A DNA stretch of 33,422 nt from JBAXHO01 sp037138855 (GTDB taxonomy: Bacteria > Patescibacteriota > Dojkabacteria > B142 > OLB20). Positions 31,677 through 33,422 of the stretch are shown one piece after another. Under the pieces are notes generated by a model. That model worked only from the letters and a program-made list of their open reading frames with translations. It made no database searches and was not told the DNA's origin. The stretch lies in NCBI GenBank assembly GCA_037138855.1, contig JBAXHO010000018.1, forward strand, positions 1-33,422, in the 5' to 3' direction. Position numbers and translations under genes: made by a program. Numbering within the stretch: position 1 is the first letter of the stretch; each line of letters starts with the position of its first letter.

Positions 31677-31789
31677 GATTATTAATTACTTTTTGCTTAA
31701 TTGAAATTTAGATAATTTGTTCTTTTTTGCTATTTGATAATGCGATACTTTGTGCACCAGTCCACGACATGACAGTCGGGACTGAGCAT

Positions 31790-31825
31790 TGTATTTCTTC
31801 GACCGGCGTCTTATCAGACTTGGTC
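31790..31825. repeat. 36-nt direct repeat, copy 2, with hairpin element H6
   Basis: Exact second copy of 31641-31676, ending 11 nt before tRNA-Arg. It follows a compound hairpin: CAGTCC...GGACTG (31758-31763 / 31779-31784) with inner CGAC/GTCG. Outer GCATTGT and ACAATGC lengthen the fold so that it runs into the first bases of the tRNA gene. Confidence 0.9.
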
Positions 31826-31836
31826 TCAGAAACAAT

Positions 31837-31910
31837 GCACCAGTAGCTCAGTTGGATAGAGCGAGGCAGTCCTAACGCCTAGGCCACAGGTTCGATTCCT
31901 GTCTGGTGCA
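31837..31910 (+). tRNA. tRNA-Arg (anticodon CCT)
   Basis: A 74-nt cloverleaf: acceptor GCACCAG/CTGGTGC, D stem GCTC/GAGC, T arm ACAGG-TTCGATT-CCTGT, discriminator A, no encoded CCA. The anticodon arm is AGGCA/CGCCT with loop GTCCTAA. Its innermost pair is an A-C mismatch and position 32 is G, both slightly unusual. It reads AGG. Confidence 0.92.
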
Positions 31911-31960
31911 AATTTAATAAAATTGGATAATTGAACCTGATTATTTTGGTAATCACTACT

Positions 31961-32125
31961 AATTTATCCCGTACTTCTGAGTACTTTATATTTATGCTAG
32001 TAATATTACGGGAATTCCTGTCTGGTGCAATATTAGTAACTGGTAGCTGGTAGCTATAAAATTAATTATTCTAAACAATCAAATCTAATTGAAATCATTT
32101 CTTCATCTAGAATTTATCCCGTACT
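31961..32125. repeat. 15-nt direct repeat pair around the tRNA-end copy
   Basis: AATTTATCCCGTACT occurs at 31961-31975 and again at 32111-32125, 150 bp apart. The segment between them contains the duplicated tRNA-Arg end, an inverse CCCGTA/TACGGG pair and a short heptad run (GGTAGCT twice, 32042-32055). Confidence 0.75.
32014..32030 (+). repeat. Duplicate of the tRNA-Arg 3' end
   Basis: 17 nt identical to 31895-31911, covering the 3' strand of the T stem and the acceptor of tRNA-Arg plus the next base. The copies are 119 bp apart. This looks like an attachment-site duplication or a partial tRNA copy. No integrase is present. Confidence 0.8.
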
Positions 32126-32139
32126 AACCAGAAATTGCT

Positions 32140-33342
32140 TTAAGTTTCTGTTACAGCAACCTTCGGAAAATAATCACTGCCATAAATATCATAAATCTCT
32201 ATAGCTTGCTGCCAACGTTCTGCGATTGCTTTTTTAAGCGAATCTGGCTGAATTGTTGCTAAAAAGTTACTCGCAAAATCGGGATTTTCCGCAAGATTTT
32301 TCAGAATTTGCTGCGGATCAATTTTTTTATCTGCAAACAATTGCTTCGTCAGCCCTGCTGGATTAGCAGGGTCCTGAAACTCTTTCCCCCTACCCCACAT
32401 TTCCTTAAGCATTCCTAATGCTGCCGTTAAACTTTTTTCAAAATCAAATTGCATATTTTCCAAAGCTTCACCTGCCCAAGTTCTGGCAATCATACCGTAT
32501 ATTATTTCATTCATCGCCGGAGAAACATTACCGATTAATCTATCAGAAGCTGATTCTAATGGCAAATACACCATCTCAGCAGATAAATTTTCATCCTCTG
32601 TAAGTAAGCTTCGGTATTGCATTCTTCCAGAAAGAATATCAGCAAATGCTTCCCAGGTAACATTACCTATCGCTTTTTCAAAATACATTTTTTTAGGTTG
32701 AAATTGTTTAATATCTGTACCATATAAAGTAAGCAATGTTAAATAATGTGATAACTCATGTACCAATCTTGCCTCGATCACTCTTTCGGAGCTCGCTTCG
32801 TTTTCCTCATTCAAACCCCAAATAATAGGTAAACTCAAATGTTCTACTAGGTTGACATCTCCTATTGATAATACAGAACCACAAATAGAGATTTTGTCCC
32901 CGTACTGAAATCCATTCTCCGCAATTGGAAAATCTTTTAATACACCTATAATATGAACTACAGGCGGAAAACAATCTTCTTGATAATAATTCTTAAATAT
33001 ACGTCTGGCATATTCTAAAGTTAATTCTGGAAGATTACTCCATCCAGCACAATTTAATTTCGAAAACAAACTCTCTTGAGGATAAAGTTTCTTAGCATTT
33101 TCAAGCAAATAAACCCTAGATGACTCTTGTCCAGCGTGAGATGAAAAAGTTAGATTCTCCCTAAAGTTTACAACAGTGGAATCATCTTTTGGTCGAATAC
33201 TTTGAAACGCTAATCTGACAGGAATTGCAACTGCTCCACTAAAACGCCAATTAGTACAAGTTACGTCATTATTACCTAATAATAATTGATTTCTATATTC
33301 AGAACCTTTTAGCTCTACTTTTGGGTTTAAAATTGGCTCCAC
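32140..33342 (-). CDS. Putative HExxH zinc metallopeptidase of unknown family
   Basis: A 400-residue protein starting at a GTG (33342), the only plausible start before an upstream in-frame stop. VHELSHYL places HELSH at residues 195-199, and WEAFADILSG at 230-239 supplies a downstream Glu (Glu231) as third ligand, the gluzincin pattern. No signal peptide or TM is evident. The region before the motif is beta-rich (VVHIIGVLKDFPI, KISICGSVLSIG) and the C-terminal half is helical. No family is recognised; peptidase activity is inferred from the motif alone. The gene stands alone to the right of the tRNA-Arg repeat region. Confidence 0.8.
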   Translation of the reverse strand: MEPILNPKVELKGSEYRNQLLLGNNDVTCTNWRFSGAVAIPVRLAFQSIRPKDDSTVVNFRENLTFSSHAGQESSRVYLLENAKKLYPQESLFSKLNCAGWSNLPELTLEYARRIFKNYYQEDCFPPVVHIIGVLKDFPIAENGFQYGDKISICGSVLSIGDVNLVEHLSLPIIWGLNEENEASSERVIEARLVHELSHYLTLLTLYGTDIKQFQPKKMYFEKAIGNVTWEAFADILSGRMQYRSLLTEDENLSAEMVYLPLESASDRLIGNVSPAMNEIIYGMIARTWAGEALENMQFDFEKSLTAALGMLKEMWGRGKEFQDPANPAGLTKQLFADKKIDPQQILKNLAENPDFASNFLATIQPDSLKKAIAERWQQAIEIYDIYGSDYFPKVAVTET

Positions 33343-33422
33343 TGTTCGATTTAGAATTATGTCCTATATCACTGCTGTCCGCTAAAAGTTTTATAAAAAT
33401 CCAAATAGGAAATAAAAGAGAG
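33343..33422. other. Right edge, upstream of the metallopeptidase gene
   Basis: 80 nt with no gene and no clear promoter. An in-frame TAG closes the metallopeptidase frame just upstream of its GTG. Confidence 0.5.

Larger units (their letters stand above)
31390..31836. other. Repeat-rich gap upstream of tRNA-Arg
   Basis: This 447-bp gap has no gene. It holds the presumed promoter of the small membrane protein (left edge), a heptad block (31553-31587), a 12-bp-stem hairpin (31612-31641), two copies of a 36-nt direct repeat carrying hairpin elements H5 and H6, and a second compound hairpin (31758-31784). Confidence 0.8.

Noticed and set aside
31837..32030. Integrated mobile element at tRNA-Arg
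   Set aside because: The 3'-end copies enclose only 102 bp with no gene, so no element is present now. Kept only as a finding about a possible scar.
1..33422. Alternative genetic code (UGA read as Gly, as in Gracilibacteria and SR1)
   Set aside because: No conserved gene here contains an in-frame TGA, TGA ends two genes (25914 and 30843), and the tRNA-Trp anticodon is CCA.

Overview
The window is AT-rich and codes densely for small bacterial housekeeping genes. All predicted genes read through in the standard code, and TGA serves as a stop. No rRNA, CRISPR array, insertion sequence or prophage is visible. The gene set points to a Candidate Phyla Radiation (Patescibacteria, probably Parcubacteria-like) genome. 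It includes a short bS21, trimmed ribosomal gene clusters without pyrH or tuf, a beta-CASP MBL protein, a PEGA-domain protein, a second MreB, and a 7TM protein next to an ATP-grasp/retropepsin fusion. This placement is inference, not a marker-based assignment.

Layout. Positions 1-93 hold the apparent 3' end of a + strand gene. From 77 to 19555 everything is on the - strand. In transcription order it runs mreB-mreC-mreD-mrdA-dprA-topA; rpsB-tsf-frr-rseP (S2P-like); rpsU-dnaX-ybaB-recR; cca-MBL nuclease; ychF. From 20183 the + strand carries tRNA-Thr(GGT), tRNA-Tyr(GTA), tRNA-Thr(TGT), rpmG, tRNA-Trp(CCA), secE, nusG, rplK and rplA. A promoter, an L10-type leader with an attenuator-like hairpin, and rplJ-rplL follow. 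Next come two membrane-anchored proteins of unknown function, a bare 7TM protein and a RimK-like ATP-grasp fused to a retropepsin-like domain. The right part has a second, divergent mreB (-), a PEGA/propeller membrane protein (+), a small membrane protein (-), tRNA-Arg(CCT) (+) and a putative HExxH metallopeptidase (-).

How the genes work together. The left and centre form a translation, replication-repair and cell-shape core. The secE-nusG-rplKAJL cluster keeps the ancestral order. The L10 leader probably lets L10(L12)4 control its own operon. Only rpsU and rpsB have convincing Shine-Dalgarno sequences among about 32 gene starts examined. rpsU has a full 10-nt match to the usual 16S tail, which suggests feedback through the anti-SD.

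Most unusual signals: (i) degenerate 7-bp tandem repeats of changing sequence but constant period in nearly every larger intergenic gap; (ii) a family of about 26-bp hairpin elements with a TTATCA-like loop; (iii) a tandem duplication carrying heptads, a hairpin, a tRNA remnant and a tRNA-Thr; (iv) a site-2 protease with an internally duplicated insert of about 58 residues per unit; (v) the four-gene 24.2-28.1 kb membrane/ATP-grasp/retropepsin cassette; (vi) an MreB paralogue with Asn in place of the phosphate-2 Asp.
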